From Shimia sp. Alg240-R146 (lineage in GTDB: Bacteria > Pseudomonadota > Alphaproteobacteria > Rhodobacterales > Rhodobacteraceae): a DNA stretch of 64,000 bases. Below the pieces are notes generated by a model. It did no database searches. It saw nothing but the letters and a program-made list of their open reading frames with translations, and was not told where the DNA came from. Below, piece after piece: positions 1 to 10,137 of the stretch (positions are counted from its first letter, which is position 1; the number at the start of each line of letters is the position of its first letter). The DNA is taken from contig NZ_CAMZOK010000002.1 of NCBI RefSeq assembly GCF_947331465.1, forward strand, positions 248,001-312,000. The letters are read 5' to 3'. The position numbers and the translations under genes were made by a program.

Positions 1-773
1 ACGATGTTGAACTCGTCCAGATCGTATTCACGGCCATAGACGTCTTCGTCCCATTTCATCGACTTCTTCAAAGCCTCCATACCGAAGGCGCATTTGTGTT
101 CATCGCCGGGGCGCACATAGATCGCTAGATCCACGTCACGGCCAGACATGGTGGTGAACGTGTCCTCATGCGCCACCAGATCGCCTGCGACCAAGGCAAA
201 GAGATAGGCCGGTTTTGGCCAGGGATCCTCATAGATCGAGACATTGGGGGCAGGGGTCTGAGTGCCGTCCTGATGATAGTACAGCCCGTTGCCGTTTGAG
301 AGCATGACAGGCGTATGGTCTGCGTCGCTTTCAATGCGCACGGTGAATTGCGCCATCACGTCGGGGCGGTCGGGATACCATGTGATTTTGCGGAACCCCT
401 CGGCCTCGCATTGGGTGCAATACATGCCGCCCGACATATAAAGCCCCTCAAGGGCTGTGTTGGCCTCTGGGTTGATTTCGACCTCGGCCTCCCAATTAAA
501 GGGCGCGTCGGGCACGTCGGCTTCAATGCCGCCATCCACATGGCGCAACGCGACCTCATGGCCGTCCACTTTGGCCGAGATGGGTTTCAACGCTTCGCCG
601 TGCAAAAAGAAAGAGCGGTCTGTTGCGTCAGGGTTGGGACGGAACCGGATGCGCGAAATCACACGCGTTGCCGATGGGTGCAGCCGGAATGTCAGGTGCA
701 CGTCATCAATGATCCAGCCAAATGGCGTGTAATCTTTGAGAAAGATCGTTTTGGGGGCCGCGTCCTGCATCAT
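1..773 (-). CDS. pepN: Aminopeptidase N, N-terminal part (cut by window edge)
   Basis: Zinc metallopeptidase of family M1 that removes N-terminal residues from peptides in the cytoplasm. The reverse-strand translation runs open from the start to the window edge, giving about 257 residues. It carries the N-terminal PepN signature region with [20 protein letters not shown] and then [16 protein letters not shown], typical of PepN rather than of other M1 enzymes. The catalytic GAMEN and HExxH motifs would lie beyond the left edge, so activity cannot be judged. The chosen ATG at 773 has GGAG just upstream; the next ATG at 770 is equally possible. It is divergent from glcB across about 240 bp. Confidence 0.9.
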   Translation of the reverse strand, partial: MMQDAAPKTIFLKDYTPFGWIIDDVHLTFRLHPSATRVISRIRFRPNPDATDRSFFLHGEALKPISAKVDGHEVALRHVDGGIEADVPDAPFNWEAEVEINPEANTALEGLYMSGGMYCTQCEAEGFRKITWYPDRPDVMAQFTVRIESDADHTPVMLSNGNGLYYHQDGTQTPAPNVSIYEDPWPKPAYLFALVAGDLVAHEDTFTTMSGRDVDLAIYVRPGDEHKCAFGMEALKKSMKWDEDVYGREYDLDEFNI

Positions 774-1012
774 TTGCTCCGTCTTGTACATTGGCACATG
801 TTGGTTCGCCGAGTGTTTGCAAAGATGTATCTGATCGAGCAGCACCCGCAAGGGGACGCGTGGCATTGTCTGGTTGCACAAGAAAGCGGCGGCGCGCTTT
901 CCTGATTTCCAAGAAAATGCTTTTGGTAAAGAAAAAGAACCAATTTTGTTGCCTATCGGAAACTCATGTTCTAATTGGAAATGCAAGATCACATCAACGA
1001 GGGAGAGGCACG

Positions 1013-3145
1013 ATGGCTGAACGGGTAGAGAAGCAGGGGCTGCAAGTGGCAGCGGAGCTGGTGTCGTTCATTGAAGACCGTGCTTTGTCCGGAACGGGCG
1101 TGAGCGCGGACACGTTTTGGTCGGGCCTAAGTGTGCTGGCGCATGACTTTGGTCCCAAGAACCGCGCCTTGCTTGCCAAACGCGAAGAAATTCAACAGCT
1201 TATCGACGGGTGGCATACGTCACGCAAAGGGCAGCCGCATGATGCTGTGGCCTACAAGGCGTTTCTAGAAGAGATCGGCTATTTGGTTCCCGAAGGCCCT
1301 GAGTTCTCGGTCGAAACCGCAAGCGTGGATCCTGAAATTGCCAATATCCCCGGCCCGCAGCTTGTGGTGCCTATCACCAATGCACGCTTTGCGTTGAACG
1401 CGGCGAACGCGCGCTGGGGCAGTCTTTATGACGCGCTTTACGGTACGGACGCGATGGGTGATCTGCCTGAAAGTGGTGGTTATGACGCCGCACGTGGCGC
1501 GCGGGTGATCGCTTGGGGCCGCGAGTTCCTGGACCGCTCAGTGCCCTTGGCCGTTGGCAGCTGGGCAGATGTCGATGGGCTGTCCGTGCAGAATGGCGCT
1601 CTGGTTCCCGCGCTTCAGGACGCAAGCGGGTTCGCCGGACATGTGGGTGAGGCTGCAAATCCCGACCGCATTTTGATCAAAAACAATGGCCTGCACGTCA
1701 TTCTGGAAATTGACCCCTCAGGCAATATCGGCTCTGGAGACAGAGCGGGTATCAACGACATCACGCTTGAGTCCGCGCTGTCGACCATCATGGACTGCGA
1801 AGATTCCGTGGCCTGTGTCGACGCCGAAGACAAAGTTGTCGCTTACAACAACTGGCTGGGGCTGATGAAAGGCGACCTGGCAGAAGAGGTCAGCAAAGGC
1901 GGCAAAAGTTTCACGCGGGTGCTCAACGAAGACGTTGCCTTTACGGCGGCTGACGGCGCAGCAAGCACGTTGAAGGGTCGTTCGCTGATGTTGGTGCGCA
2001 ATGTCGGCCACTTGATGACGAACCCTGCTGTGCTGGACCGCGAAGGCAATGAAATCGGCGAAGGGCTGATGGATGCCTTGGTCACCGTCGCGATCGCCAT
2101 GCATGATCTGGCGCGCGAAAGCGGCAATTCGGTACACGGCTCGGTCTATGTGGTGAAACCCAAAATGCATGGGCCGGAAGAAGTCGCCTTTGCGGATGAC
2201 ATTTTTGCCAAGGTCGAGGATATTCTTGGCCTGCCGCGCAACACCGTCAAAATGGGCATCATGGACGAGGAACGCCGCACCTCCGTGAACCTCAAGGAGT
2301 GCATCCGCGCCGCCAAAGGGCGGGTGGCCTTTATCAACACGGGCTTCCTTGATCGCACTGGCGACGAGATCCACACCTCAATGGAAGCGGGCGCGTTCCT
2401 GCGTAAAGGTGAAATGAAAACAACACCTTGGATCCTGTCCTATGAGGATCGCAACGTGGACATCGGTCTGGCCTGTGGCCTGCAGGGCAAAGCGCAGATC
2501 GGCAAAGGCATGTGGGCCATGCCCGATCTGATGGGGGCAATGCTGGACCAGAAAAGCGGCCATCCCAAATCCGGCGCGAACTGCGCGTGGGTGCCGTCAC
2601 CCACCGCGGCAACACTGCACGCCACACACTACCATGAGGTTGATGTTTTGGCCCGTCAGGAAGAGATCAAGGCTGGTGGTGCCCGCGGAACATTGGACGA
2701 CCTGCTGACGGTGCCGGTGATGGATGGGCAGAACCTGTCAGACGCCGAGATTGCGGCCGAGGTTGAAAACAACGCACAGGGCATTCTGGGCTATGTGGTG
2801 CGGTGGATTGACCATGGCGTGGGCTGTTCCAAGGTGCCTGACATCAACGATGTGGGCTTGATGGAGGATCGAGCGACGTGTCGAATTTCCTCGCAAGGCT
2901 TGGCGAATTGGCTGCACCATGGCGTGGTTAGCGAAGCGCAAGTGATGGCTGCGATGCAGAAGATGGCCTCTGTTGTGGATTTCCAGAACACGAGCGATCC
3001 GAACTATCACCGCATGGCGCCGGACTTTAGCGGGGTGGCGTTTCAGGCGGCCTGTGATTTGGTCTTCAAGGGGCGGGTACAACCGTCCGGCTATACCGAG
3101 CCAGTGCTGCATGCACGGCGTTTGGAACTGAAGGCACAAGCGTAG
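1013..3145 (+). CDS. glcB: Malate synthase G
   Basis: Condenses glyoxylate with acetyl-CoA to malate, feeding C2 carbon (glycolate, acetate) into central metabolism; cytoplasmic monomer. The 710-residue product matches the usual length of about 720. It has family blocks such as [20 protein letters not shown], the [14 protein letters not shown] active-site region, the [18 protein letters not shown] segment, [13 protein letters not shown] and the late [15 protein letters not shown] block. The ATG was chosen over a longer in-frame extension because GGGAGAGG sits just upstream. A stem-loop and glcG follow immediately, so the two are probably co-transcribed. Confidence 0.96.
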   Translation: MAERVEKQGLQVAAELVSFIEDRALSGTGVSADTFWSGLSVLAHDFGPKNRALLAKREEIQQLIDGWHTSRKGQPHDAVAYKAFLEEIGYLVPEGPEFSVETASVDPEIANIPGPQLVVPITNARFALNAANARWGSLYDALYGTDAMGDLPESGGYDAARGARVIAWGREFLDRSVPLAVGSWADVDGLSVQNGALVPALQDASGFAGHVGEAANPDRILIKNNGLHVILEIDPSGNIGSGDRAGINDITLESALSTIMDCEDSVACVDAEDKVVAYNNWLGLMKGDLAEEVSKGGKSFTRVLNEDVAFTAADGAASTLKGRSLMLVRNVGHLMTNPAVLDREGNEIGEGLMDALVTVAIAMHDLARESGNSVHGSVYVVKPKMHGPEEVAFADDIFAKVEDILGLPRNTVKMGIMDEERRTSVNLKECIRAAKGRVAFINTGFLDRTGDEIHTSMEAGAFLRKGEMKTTPWILSYEDRNVDIGLACGLQGKAQIGKGMWAMPDLMGAMLDQKSGHPKSGANCAWVPSPTAATLHATHYHEVDVLARQEEIKAGGARGTLDDLLTVPVMDGQNLSDAEIAAEVENNAQGILGYVVRWIDHGVGCSKVPDINDVGLMEDRATCRISSQGLANWLHHGVVSEAQVMAAMQKMASVVDFQNTSDPNYHRMAPDFSGVAFQAACDLVFKGRVQPSGYTEPVLHARRLELKAQA

Positions 3146-3151
3146 TATTCA

Positions 3152-3174
3152 GGGTCGGAGCGGTGCTCCGGCCC
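3152..3174 (+). terminator. Intercistronic stem-loop between glcB and glcG
   Basis: GGGTCGGAGC (3152-3161) pairs with GCTCCGGCCC (3165-3174) around a 3-base loop, with one T-G wobble, followed by ATTTATTTTT. It lies only 6 bases after the glcB stop and 22 bases before the glcG ATG. It could be a partial terminator or a 3' stabiliser that sets different glcB and glcG mRNA levels. Confidence 0.55.
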
Positions 3175-3196
3175 ATTTATTTTTCAGGAGAAAGAC

Positions 3197-3622
3197 ATGA
3201 CGATTTCTTTGCGCAAGGCGCGTGTGATTATTCGTAAGGCATTGGAAAAAGGCCATGAAATGGATCTTAAGCCGTTGTCTGTGGTGGTGCTGGACGCTGG
3301 TGGACATGTGCAGGCGTTTGAACGCGAAGATGGCGCGGCACCGGGGCGGTTCGCGATCGCACAGGGCAAAGCCTATGGCAGTGTAATGCTCGGCATGGCT
3401 GGCACAGCGCAAATGGCGCGGGCCGAGGCGCAGGCCTATTTCATGACGGCAGTGAACGGCGCATATGGCGGGCAGGTGATCCCGGTGCCGGGCGGCGTTT
3501 TGCTGCGAGACAAAAAAGGTGTCGTGATTGGGGCTGTGGGCGTAACAGGCGATACGTCTGAAAATGATGCAACTGCTGCAATGGCGGGCATCGAGGCCGC
3601 AGGATTGATCGGCGAAATCTGA
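3197..3622 (+). CDS. glcG: GlcG/HbpS family heme-binding-like protein
   Basis: Small (141 residues) cytosolic protein of the GlcG/HbpS (DUF336) family, often encoded in glycolate-utilisation loci. Some members bind heme or cobalamin; the role of GlcG itself is unsettled. Family features are visible: the LSVVVLDAGGHVQAFEREDGA block, an Ala/Gly-rich helix, PVPGGVLLRDKKGVVIGAVGVTG and the terminal ND..AA..GI segment. The AGGAG before the ATG gives a convincing start. Its place directly behind glcB supports a link to glyoxylate/glycolate metabolism, but the sequence does not show a catalytic site. Confidence 0.85.
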   Translation: MTISLRKARVIIRKALEKGHEMDLKPLSVVVLDAGGHVQAFEREDGAAPGRFAIAQGKAYGSVMLGMAGTAQMARAEAQAYFMTAVNGAYGGQVIPVPGGVLLRDKKGVVIGAVGVTGDTSENDATAAMAGIEAAGLIGEI

Positions 3623-3685
3623 GGGGGCTTTCTCATCGTCCGCGCAACGCCTATGTTGGGCGGGCGAACAAATAAAGAGGCTCTC

Positions 3686-4465
3686 ATGACGCGCCCCGTC
3701 GTCGGTATCATCGGCAACCAATATCTGATCAACGATCAATACCCCGCCCACGCGGGCGGAGAGATGAATTCAGAAGCGATTTCAGGCGTTTCGCGCTGTA
3801 TGCCGCTGCTAATTCCAGCCGATCCGCGGTTTGTGTCGATTGATGAGTTGATGCAGACCTGCGACGGCTTTCTGCTGACCGGCGGACGTCCCAACGTACA
3901 CCCCGAAGAATACGGCGAGGCCGCCACTGAGGCGCACGGTGCATTTGATCGGGCGCGGGATGCGATTGTGCTGCCCCTGGTGCGGGCCTGCGTGGAAAGC
4001 GGTCAGCCTTTCTTTGGAATTTGCAGAGGATTTCAAGAGGTTAATGTGGCGATGGGCGGCTCTCTATATCCTGAGATCCGCGATCTGCCGGGACGCGACA
4101 ACCACCGCATGCCCCCTGAGGGCACGCTGGAAGAGAAGTTCGCGCTGCGCCACACGGTGGCGTTTTCTGACGGTGGGGTTTTTCACAAGCTGTTTGGGGC
4201 GTCGGAGGTGATGACCAACACGTTGCACGGCCAAGGCATCAAACGCGCAGGCAGCCGCGTGGTGGTCGATGGCCATGCACCGGATGGCACGCCGGAGGCG
4301 ATCTTTATTGAGGGCGCGCCAGGGTTCACATTGTCGGTGCAATGGCATCCGGAGTGGGACGCGGCCAATGATCCGGTGAGTCGACCGTTGTTTGAATCAT
4401 TTGGTCAGGCGGTGCATGCTTGGGCCGAAGGGACGCGACCGGAGTCGGTGCTCAAGTCGGCGTAA
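3686..4465 (+). CDS. Class I glutamine amidotransferase-like hydrolase (peptidase C26, PuuD-like)
   Basis: Predicted cytoplasmic gamma-glutamyl hydrolase. The family includes PuuD, which splits gamma-glutamyl-GABA in putrescine catabolism. The 259-residue product has the full triad arrangement: the nucleophile Cys in FFGICRGFQEVN (about residue 113), and His-Glu in VQWHPEWD near the C-terminus. GFLLTGGRPNVHPEEYG is the family substrate-side motif. The start ATG follows AAGAGG; a longer frame upstream lacks such a site. No putrescine genes lie nearby, so the exact gamma-glutamyl substrate is open. Confidence 0.85.
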   Translation: MTRPVVGIIGNQYLINDQYPAHAGGEMNSEAISGVSRCMPLLIPADPRFVSIDELMQTCDGFLLTGGRPNVHPEEYGEAATEAHGAFDRARDAIVLPLVRACVESGQPFFGICRGFQEVNVAMGGSLYPEIRDLPGRDNHRMPPEGTLEEKFALRHTVAFSDGGVFHKLFGASEVMTNTLHGQGIKRAGSRVVVDGHAPDGTPEAIFIEGAPGFTLSVQWHPEWDAANDPVSRPLFESFGQAVHAWAEGTRPESVLKSA

Positions 4466-4558
4466 ACCCACGATCTGTATCACGTAGGTATCCCGTCGGT
4501 TTTGCGACGGTGCCAAAATGCAGGCTTTGCAACGTCGCCAAACCGCCGTGTTGTTCGC

Positions 4559-5245
4559 TTAGAACACTTGCAAACCCAGTTGGCCCAAAAGGATTGCGGC
4601 CTGTTGTTTGGAGATCGTGGCCCCCTTAAATCGGCGCATGTCGGTCAATGTAACCCCGCCCAAATCGGCGCCGCGCAGGTCGGCGTTTTCAAACCGGCTG
4701 TCGACCAGATGTGTGTTGCGCAGCGAACAGTCATCCAACACAGCGTCGCGAAAGTCGCACCGGTTGAGGTCGGCGTCTGAGAAATCCACGCGGGTGAGGG
4801 TCATCTTGCGGAAAGAAAACCTTGGCAGGACCGCGAGGCGGAAAAGCACTTCTTCAAGTGTGAGGCCAATGGCTTGGACTTCGCTGAGGTTCGCGCCGGT
4901 CATTTTGCAGTTTCGGATTGTGGCGTGGGTAAGCTTGGCGCCGCGCAGGTTGGCATTACTAAAGTCGCCGCCCAAGACGCTGGCTTCGGACATATCTGCG
5001 CCTTGCAGGTTGATGCCGCCGGCGCGACAGGCCTTGAAAGTGGCTTCTTCCAGTGTTGCGCCAGCAAATGACGCACCGGTCAGGGTGCAGGCTTCAAAAC
5101 ACCAGTCGATAAAATCAAGCTGCGCCAGATCGACGTCTGTCAGGTCACAGTTGGTCAAGTGGTGAGGATCGCCCGTGCGGCTGGCTTGCGCCATTTCTGA
5201 GTAAGACAGGCTGCGGTCGGCGATTGTGCGAATTTCAGACGACAC
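4559..5245 (-). CDS. Pentapeptide repeat protein, Qnr-like
   Basis: A 228-residue protein built almost wholly of A(D/N)LxX pentapeptide repeats (for example CDLTDVDLAQLDF, GADMSEASVLGGDFSNANLRGAKL, RFENADLRGADLGGVTL), which fold into a right-handed square helix. The repeat stack is interrupted by a charged or hydrophobic segment near FRLAVLPRFSFRKM, and the C-terminal tail ISKQQAAILLGQLGLQVF resembles the closing helix of Qnr/McbG gyrase-protecting proteins. Gyrase protection is therefore conceivable but not shown, since such proteins are also common chromosomal genes of unknown role. The start is GTG with AAGGAG 7 bases upstream. It stands alone, convergent with the preceding hydrolase gene. 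Confidence 0.8.
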   Translation of the reverse strand: MSSEIRTIADRSLSYSEMAQASRTGDPHHLTNCDLTDVDLAQLDFIDWCFEACTLTGASFAGATLEEATFKACRAGGINLQGADMSEASVLGGDFSNANLRGAKLTHATIRNCKMTGANLSEVQAIGLTLEEVLFRLAVLPRFSFRKMTLTRVDFSDADLNRCDFRDAVLDDCSLRNTHLVDSRFENADLRGADLGGVTLTDMRRFKGATISKQQAAILLGQLGLQVF

Positions 5246-5364
5246 GGGTAGGCTCCTTCAGGCGCGAGGCGGTCGGCAAGGGTGCTGCCTTGCTACGGAA
5301 GAAGCTGAGGAGAGAAAAGGGCGTCGTGCCAATGCGTGGCAAAGACGCTGACAAAGTGAGCAGA

Positions 5365-5391
5365 GCCCCAACGCGATTTCGGCGATGGGGC
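5365..5391 (-). terminator. Possible terminator hairpin downstream of the SDR gene
   Basis: On the minus strand GCCCCA pairs with TGGGGC around an inner imperfect stem, starting 11 bases after the SDR stop codon. There is no clear T run, so the call is weak. Confidence 0.35.
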
Positions 5392-5402
5392 CCTGGTTAG
5401 GT

Positions 5403-6155
5403 TTACATTTCGCCGCCAGCAACCTGCAGGGTCTGGCCACGGACCGAGTCCGCGAGATCAGAGCAGAGATAAAGCGCGGTGTGTGCCACTTCTTCGGCTT
5501 TGATCAGGCGGCCGTGCGGGTTCACGCCAACCATCATATGGCGGGCTTCCTCTTCCGTGCAGCCTGTGCGTGCCATGATGCTTTCGATGTTTTGCTCGAT
5601 GATGTTGGTTTCAACATAAGCCGGGCAGATCGAATTGAACGTGATCGGTTTGCGCGCGTAATCCGCCGCAAGCGATTTGATCATGCCGTTGACCGCGTGT
5701 TTGGACGTGGAATAGGCGGGTGCGCCCTTGAGACCACGCAGACCGGCGATGGAGCTGATCACCATGACGCGGCCCCAATCGGTTTGGGTCATCGATTTCA
5801 GGCTTTCACGGATTGTCAGATACACACCGTCGATGTTGATCGACATCATCTTGCGCCAAAACGCCATGTCGGTTTTGTGCAGGGCGCGGCCCTCGGCGAT
5901 ACCGGCATTGGCGACGCAGATCTGGATGGGACCACGGGCGGCCACAGCTGCCGCGACGCCGTCCACTACCGAGGCCTCTTCGGCTACATCCATCGCGAGC
6001 GGGTGGATGTTGTCGGTGGCGGCGTCCTGCAACACCTCGAGGCGGCGGCCGGTGATGGTGACTTGTGCGCCTTCTGCCGCCAGCGCCTGTGCGATTGCCA
6101 GACCGATGCCTGTGCCACCGCCGGTGACCAATGCGTGTTTGCCGTTCAAAGACAT
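5403..6155 (-). CDS. Short-chain dehydrogenase/reductase (SDR)
   Basis: NAD(P)-dependent oxidoreductase of the classical SDR family, 250 residues. The cofactor motif TGGGTGIG is at residues 11-18. NAG (VANAGIAEG), the catalytic Ser (VISSIAG) and YSTSK with Tyr and Lys are all present. The C-terminus ends in GQTLQVAGGEM, typical of hydroxyacyl or hydroxybutyrate type enzymes. The long ARTGCTEEEARHMM insert and GRLIKAEEVAHTALYLCSD resemble 3-hydroxybutyrate dehydrogenase-like proteins, but the substrate cannot be fixed from sequence. GGGAGAA precedes the ATG. The 291 bases upstream, to the next gene, hold no gene I can support. Confidence 0.85.
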   Translation of the reverse strand: MSLNGKHALVTGGGTGIGLAIAQALAAEGAQVTITGRRLEVLQDAATDNIHPLAMDVAEEASVVDGVAAAVAARGPIQICVANAGIAEGRALHKTDMAFWRKMMSINIDGVYLTIRESLKSMTQTDWGRVMVISSIAGLRGLKGAPAYSTSKHAVNGMIKSLAADYARKPITFNSICPAYVETNIIEQNIESIMARTGCTEEEARHMMVGVNPHGRLIKAEEVAHTALYLCSDLADSVRGQTLQVAGGEM

Positions 6156-6446
6156 GGTGTTCTCCCTTGTTCTGTTGTGTGCAGGATGGGCGGCACGGGC
6201 AGAGGAGACAAGCGGGTCCTAAGGCAAACGCCGCGCCGTCACTTTCTGTTGCATTGCCTGCGTTCCGCAGCTGGGTTGGTTTGCGAACGGCGTCCCATGC
6301 GATGCAAAAGCGCAGTCTTTCTGTCCTTTTTGGCGTGTGGGGCGTTTTGTGCCGTTGCGTCAGGTTAAAACATCGTTACACCAGTCGAGACGCCACGCGG
6401 CGCGACAGGTGCACGAAGCGCCGCAAGCCAGTAGAGGAGCCTGTGC

Positions 6447-6911
6447 ATGACTGAGACCCGGAGTCGGCCTTTTGATTTGCCGCCTGTTTGGCTTGTTCTG
6501 GCGCTGGCTGTGGCTTGGGTTCAGGCGCAATATTTTTCTTTTGGATTGTCGTTTGGTCCGGTTTGGGCAGACCTGCTTGGCGGGTTGCTGGTGGGTGGCG
6601 GCATCGTTTTGATGGCGCTGGCCGTGTACGAAATGCGGCGTCAGAAAACCACGTTTCACCCACATCACGAAAGCGCACGGCTGGTTCAATCCGGAATTTT
6701 CAGCCGCTCGCGCAATCCGATCTATCTGGGTGATATGATGGTTCTGGCTGGGATGATCCTTTATTGGGACGCCGTTCTGGCCTTGCCGCTGGTGCCGCTG
6801 TTTTTGTGGCTTCTGGAGCGACGCTTCGTCATTCCCGAGGAAAACCGCCTGCGCCGCACGTTTCGTATGGAATTCGCCAAATACAGTGAAAAAGTCAGGC
6901 GCTGGCTGTGA
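6447..6911 (+). CDS. Isoprenylcysteine carboxyl methyltransferase-like membrane protein
   Basis: Integral membrane protein of 154 residues in the ICMT/phospholipid methyltransferase (PEMT-like) superfamily. There are two N-terminal membrane spans (about residues 12-31 and 37-60), the HESARLVQSGIFSRSRNPIYLGD signature (the RNPxY motif of the SAM-binding half), another hydrophobic hairpin, and the C-terminal EExxLxxxFGxEFxxYxxxVxR-like segment EENRLRRTFRMEFAKYSEKVRRWL. Bacterial members have no firmly known substrate. GAGGAG lies about 7 bases upstream of the ATG. It stands alone, upstream of pntAB. Confidence 0.85.
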   Translation: MTETRSRPFDLPPVWLVLALAVAWVQAQYFSFGLSFGPVWADLLGGLLVGGGIVLMALAVYEMRRQKTTFHPHHESARLVQSGIFSRSRNPIYLGDMMVLAGMILYWDAVLALPLVPLFLWLLERRFVIPEENRLRRTFRMEFAKYSEKVRRWL

Positions 6912-7046
6912 TGCCGTTGCGTCGTAGAAACACGGGAAGCACTCTGTTTGCTTGTGCAGCATGACAGGTGTCGTTAAAACTTTCTGCAAGTGCAGCATCG
7001 TCTGCGTGAAATATTATTACTCCAACACCAGAGGGGGATAAGAAAG

Positions 7047-8618
7047 GTGAAAATCGGAACGCCAAAAGAGGTGTTTGAGGGAGAGAACCGGGTCGCGATG
7101 ACTCCTGACTCTGCCAAACAACTCATGAAACTGGGCTATGAGTGCGCCGTCGAGGCGGGCGCTGGTGCCAATGCGGGCTTTACGGATGCGGCTTATGAAG
7201 CTGCTGGCGTTGAGGTCCTCAAGACCCCTGCCGCGCTTTGGAAAGCCAGCGACATTGTTGCCAAAGTGCGCCAGCCGGATGCGGCGGAACTTAAGCGTCT
7301 TACGAAAGACAAGACGCTGATTTCGTTCTTCAACCCTGCGGGCAACGACGACGGCATGTCTGCGGCGAAGGCCAAGAAAGCCAACGTGATCGCCATGGAA
7401 ATGGTGCCACGTATTTCGCGCGCACAGAAGATGGACGCTTTGTCGTCGATGGCAAACATCGCGGGCTACCGCGCTGTCATCGAAGCAGGCAACAACTTTG
7501 GCCGCTTCTTCACTGGTCAGATCACCGCAGCCGGCAAAGTGCCGCCCGCAAAGGTTCTGGTCGTGGGTGCTGGCGTGGCCGGTCTGGCCGCGATTGGTAC
7601 GTCCACGTCGTTGGGTGCGATCACGCTTGCGTTTGACGTGCGTCCCGAAGTGGCCGAGCAGGTTGAATCGATGGGCGCCGAGTTCGTCTATCTCGATTTT
7701 GAAGAAGAGCAGGCCGACGGCGCGGCAACCGGTGGCTATGCCGCTGTGTCCAGCCCGGAGTTCCGCGAAGCCCAGCTTGCCAAATTCCGCGAACTGGCGC
7801 CGGAAGTGGACATCGTGATCACCACGGCGCTTATTCCGAACCGCGAAGCGCCGGAACTGTGGACCGAAGACATGGTTGCGGCCATGAAGCCGGGCTCGGT
7901 GATTGTCGATCTGGCAGCGGAAAAAGGCGGCAACTGTAAGCTGACGGTCATGGACGAGAAGATCGTGACCGAGAATGGCGTGACCATCATCGGCTACACC
8001 GACTTCCCAAGCCGTATGGCCTCGCAAGCGTCGACGCTTTATGCCACCAACATCCGTCACATGATGACCGATTTGACCCCTGAAAAAGACGGTCAGATCA
8101 ACCACGACATGGAAGACGACGTGATCCGTGGCGCGACCGTGACCTTTGAAGGTGACATCACTTTCCCGCCACCGCCTCCGAAAGTGGCCGCGATTGCTGC
8201 CAAACCGAAAGAGGTTGTGCCGGAACTGACGCGCGAAGAACAACTTGCAGCCGAAACGGCTGCGTTCAAAGCGCAGACCAAACAGCAGGTGATGCTGCTG
8301 GGAGGTGGTGGTGCCTTGATCCTTTTGTTGGGTCTGGTGGCGCCGGCGAGCTTTATGCAGCACTTCATTGTGTTTGTTTTGGCCTGCTTTGTTGGCTTCC
8401 AGGTGATCTGGGGTGTTGCACACAGCTTGCACACGCCGCTGATGGCTGTGACCAACGCGATTTCGTCGATCATCATTCTGGGTGCCTTGATGCAAATCGG
8501 GTCCGGATCGTTCCTGGTGATCCTGCTTGCCGCGCTTTCGGTCTTTATGGCCGGGATCAACATTTTCGGCGGCTTCCTCGTGACACGGCGCATGCTCGCC
8601 ATGTTCCAGAAATCCTAA
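7047..8618 (+). CDS. pntA: NAD(P) transhydrogenase subunit alpha
   Basis: Alpha subunit of the proton-translocating transhydrogenase, which uses the proton gradient to reduce NADP+ with NADH. The product is 523 residues. The soluble NAD(H)-binding domain I includes the [16 protein letters not shown] start, the RDQ-loop region [24 protein letters not shown] and [13 protein letters not shown] proline-rich linker (about residues 372-380) precedes four C-terminal membrane spans. Alpha is one chain here, not split into PntAA and PntAB. The start is GTG with GAGGGGG about 8 bases upstream; the frame is open further upstream but without a ribosome site. Confidence 0.95.
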   Translation: MKIGTPKEVFEGENRVAMTPDSAKQLMKLGYECAVEAGAGANAGFTDAAYEAAGVEVLKTPAALWKASDIVAKVRQPDAAELKRLTKDKTLISFFNPAGNDDGMSAAKAKKANVIAMEMVPRISRAQKMDALSSMANIAGYRAVIEAGNNFGRFFTGQITAAGKVPPAKVLVVGAGVAGLAAIGTSTSLGAITLAFDVRPEVAEQVESMGAEFVYLDFEEEQADGAATGGYAAVSSPEFREAQLAKFRELAPEVDIVITTALIPNREAPELWTEDMVAAMKPGSVIVDLAAEKGGNCKLTVMDEKIVTENGVTIIGYTDFPSRMASQASTLYATNIRHMMTDLTPEKDGQINHDMEDDVIRGATVTFEGDITFPPPPPKVAAIAAKPKEVVPELTREEQLAAETAAFKAQTKQQVMLLGGGGALILLLGLVAPASFMQHFIVFVLACFVGFQVIWGVAHSLHTPLMAVTNAISSIIILGALMQIGSGSFLVILLAALSVFMAGINIFGGFLVTRRMLAMFQKS

Positions 8619-8631
8619 GGAGGAGAGAAAC

Positions 8632-10071
8632 ATGATTGGATTCACTACTGCGGCCTATGTTGTTGCCGCTGTCCTTTTCATCCTCTCTCTGGGTGGTCTG
8701 AACAATCAGGAAAGCGCAAAACGCGCTGTGTGGTATGGCATTTCCGGCATGGCGTTGGCGGTGTTTGCGACGCTCATTGGCCCGGGGTCGGGTTTGTGGC
8801 TTCTGTCCATTCCTCTGATCGCGGCCGGTGGCCTGATCGGGTATCAATTGGCGTCTAAGGTCGAGATGACCCAGATGCCGGAACTGGTGGCTGGCATGCA
8901 CGCGCTGGTTGGTTTGGCGGCTGTGTTCGTTGGCTACAACGCGCACTTTGAGATCGGCAACGCGGCGGCGGCCAATGCTATGGGCGCGGACGCGGTCAAA
9001 GAGCTGGGTTCGTTTGGCCAGTTGATTGCAAAGAAATCAGCCGTTGAGATCAGCATCCTGTTTGTCGAGCTCTCGCTTGGTGTCTGGATCGGTGCTGTAA
9101 CCTTTACGGGTTCTGTCATTGCTTATGGCAAGTTGTCCGGCAAAGTGTCCTCCAATGCAGAAAAACTGCCTGGCGGTCACATGTTGAACGCAGGCGCTGC
9201 GGCGCTCTCGCTGGTGTGTCTGATCTGGTATCTGAACACGGGTGGCATTCTGCCTCTGTTGATCCTCACTGTGGCGGCGCTCTTTATCGGGTATCACCTG
9301 ATCATGGGCATCGGTGGGGCTGACATGCCGGTGGTTGTCTCGATGCTGAACTCTTACTCCGGTTGGGCAGCAGCGGCGATTGGCTTCTCGCTGGGCAACG
9401 ATCTGTTGATCGTGGTCGGCGCGCTGGTGGGCTCTTCGGGTGCGATCCTGAGCTACATCATGTGTAAGGCGATGAACCGGTCTTTCGTTTCAGTGATCTT
9501 GGGCGGCTTCGGCGGCACCACGGGCCCCGCGATGGAAGTCGAAGGCGAGCAGATCGCCATCGAAGCAGACGGTGTGGCCTCGGCGCTGGACGATGCGGAC
9601 AGTGTTGTCATCATTCCGGGCTACGGCATGGCGGTGGCACAGGCTCAGCAGAACGTGGCTGAACTGACACGTCGTTTGCGTGCCAAAGGCAAGACCGTGC
9701 GTTTCGCGATCCACCCTGTTGCGGGTCGTCTGCCAGGTCACATGAACGTGCTCTTGGCGGAAGCCAAAGTGCCATATGACATCGTGCTGGAAATGGACGA
9801 GATCAACGATGACTTCCCGGAAACGGACGTCGCCATCGTGATTGGGTCCAACGACATCGTGAACCCTGCCGCACAAGAAGACCCCAACAGCCCCATCGCC
9901 GGCATGCCGGTTCTGGAATGCTGGAAGGCCAAGCAGGTGTTTGTGTCCAAACGTGGTCAGGGTACCGGCTATTCCGGCATCGAGAACCCACTGTTCTTCA
10001 AAGAGAACACGCGCATGTTCTATGGTGATGCGAAAGCCAGCCTCGACAAATTGTTGGGCATGATCGACTGA
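8632..10071 (+). CDS. pntB: NAD(P) transhydrogenase subunit beta
   Basis: Beta subunit of the membrane transhydrogenase. The 479 residues form a hydrophobic domain II of about nine spans (residues 1-270) and a soluble NADP(H)-binding domain III. Domain III has [52 protein letters not shown] and [18 protein letters not shown], all diagnostic. The gene starts 13 bases after pntA behind a strong AAGGAGGAG, so the two form one operon ended by the hairpin at 10097-10124. Confidence 0.96.
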   Translation: MIGFTTAAYVVAAVLFILSLGGLNNQESAKRAVWYGISGMALAVFATLIGPGSGLWLLSIPLIAAGGLIGYQLASKVEMTQMPELVAGMHALVGLAAVFVGYNAHFEIGNAAAANAMGADAVKELGSFGQLIAKKSAVEISILFVELSLGVWIGAVTFTGSVIAYGKLSGKVSSNAEKLPGGHMLNAGAAALSLVCLIWYLNTGGILPLLILTVAALFIGYHLIMGIGGADMPVVVSMLNSYSGWAAAAIGFSLGNDLLIVVGALVGSSGAILSYIMCKAMNRSFVSVILGGFGGTTGPAMEVEGEQIAIEADGVASALDDADSVVIIPGYGMAVAQAQQNVAELTRRLRAKGKTVRFAIHPVAGRLPGHMNVLLAEAKVPYDIVLEMDEINDDFPETDVAIVIGSNDIVNPAAQEDPNSPIAGMPVLECWKAKQVFVSKRGQGTGYSGIENPLFFKENTRMFYGDAKASLDKLLGMID

Positions 10072-10096
10072 TCGGTCTCGGCAAAAATGATCAAGG

Positions 10097-10124
10097 AAAA
10101 GGCCCGCATTTGCGGGCCTTTTTT
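10097..10124 (+). terminator. Rho-independent terminator of pntAB
   Basis: GGCCCGCA (10101-10108) pairs with TGCGGGCC (10111-10118). It is flanked by AAAA upstream and TTTTTT downstream, giving a 12-bp stem and a clear U tract. The convergent hxlR-type gene ends just after it, so it may work in both directions. Confidence 0.9.
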
Positions 10125-10137
10125 GTTGAGCGCGCCG

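Noticed and set aside
816..823. TTTGCAAA near the pepN start, resembling half of a short-chain fatty acid regulator site (two TTTGCAAA spaced by four)
   Set aside because: Only one half is present and the second position does not match, so I do not call an operator.
4493..4510. CCGTCG/CGACGG hairpin between convergent genes as a terminator
   Set aside because: Six-base stem without a T run; too weak to call.
6912..7046. Repeated GTGCAGCAT segments before pntA
   Set aside because: Two short direct repeats only, no dyad and no known regulator motif; could be chance.
7017..8645. A 542-codon open frame antisense to pntA
   Set aside because: Mirror of the pntA codon pattern, with no recognisable domain; pntA itself is unambiguous.
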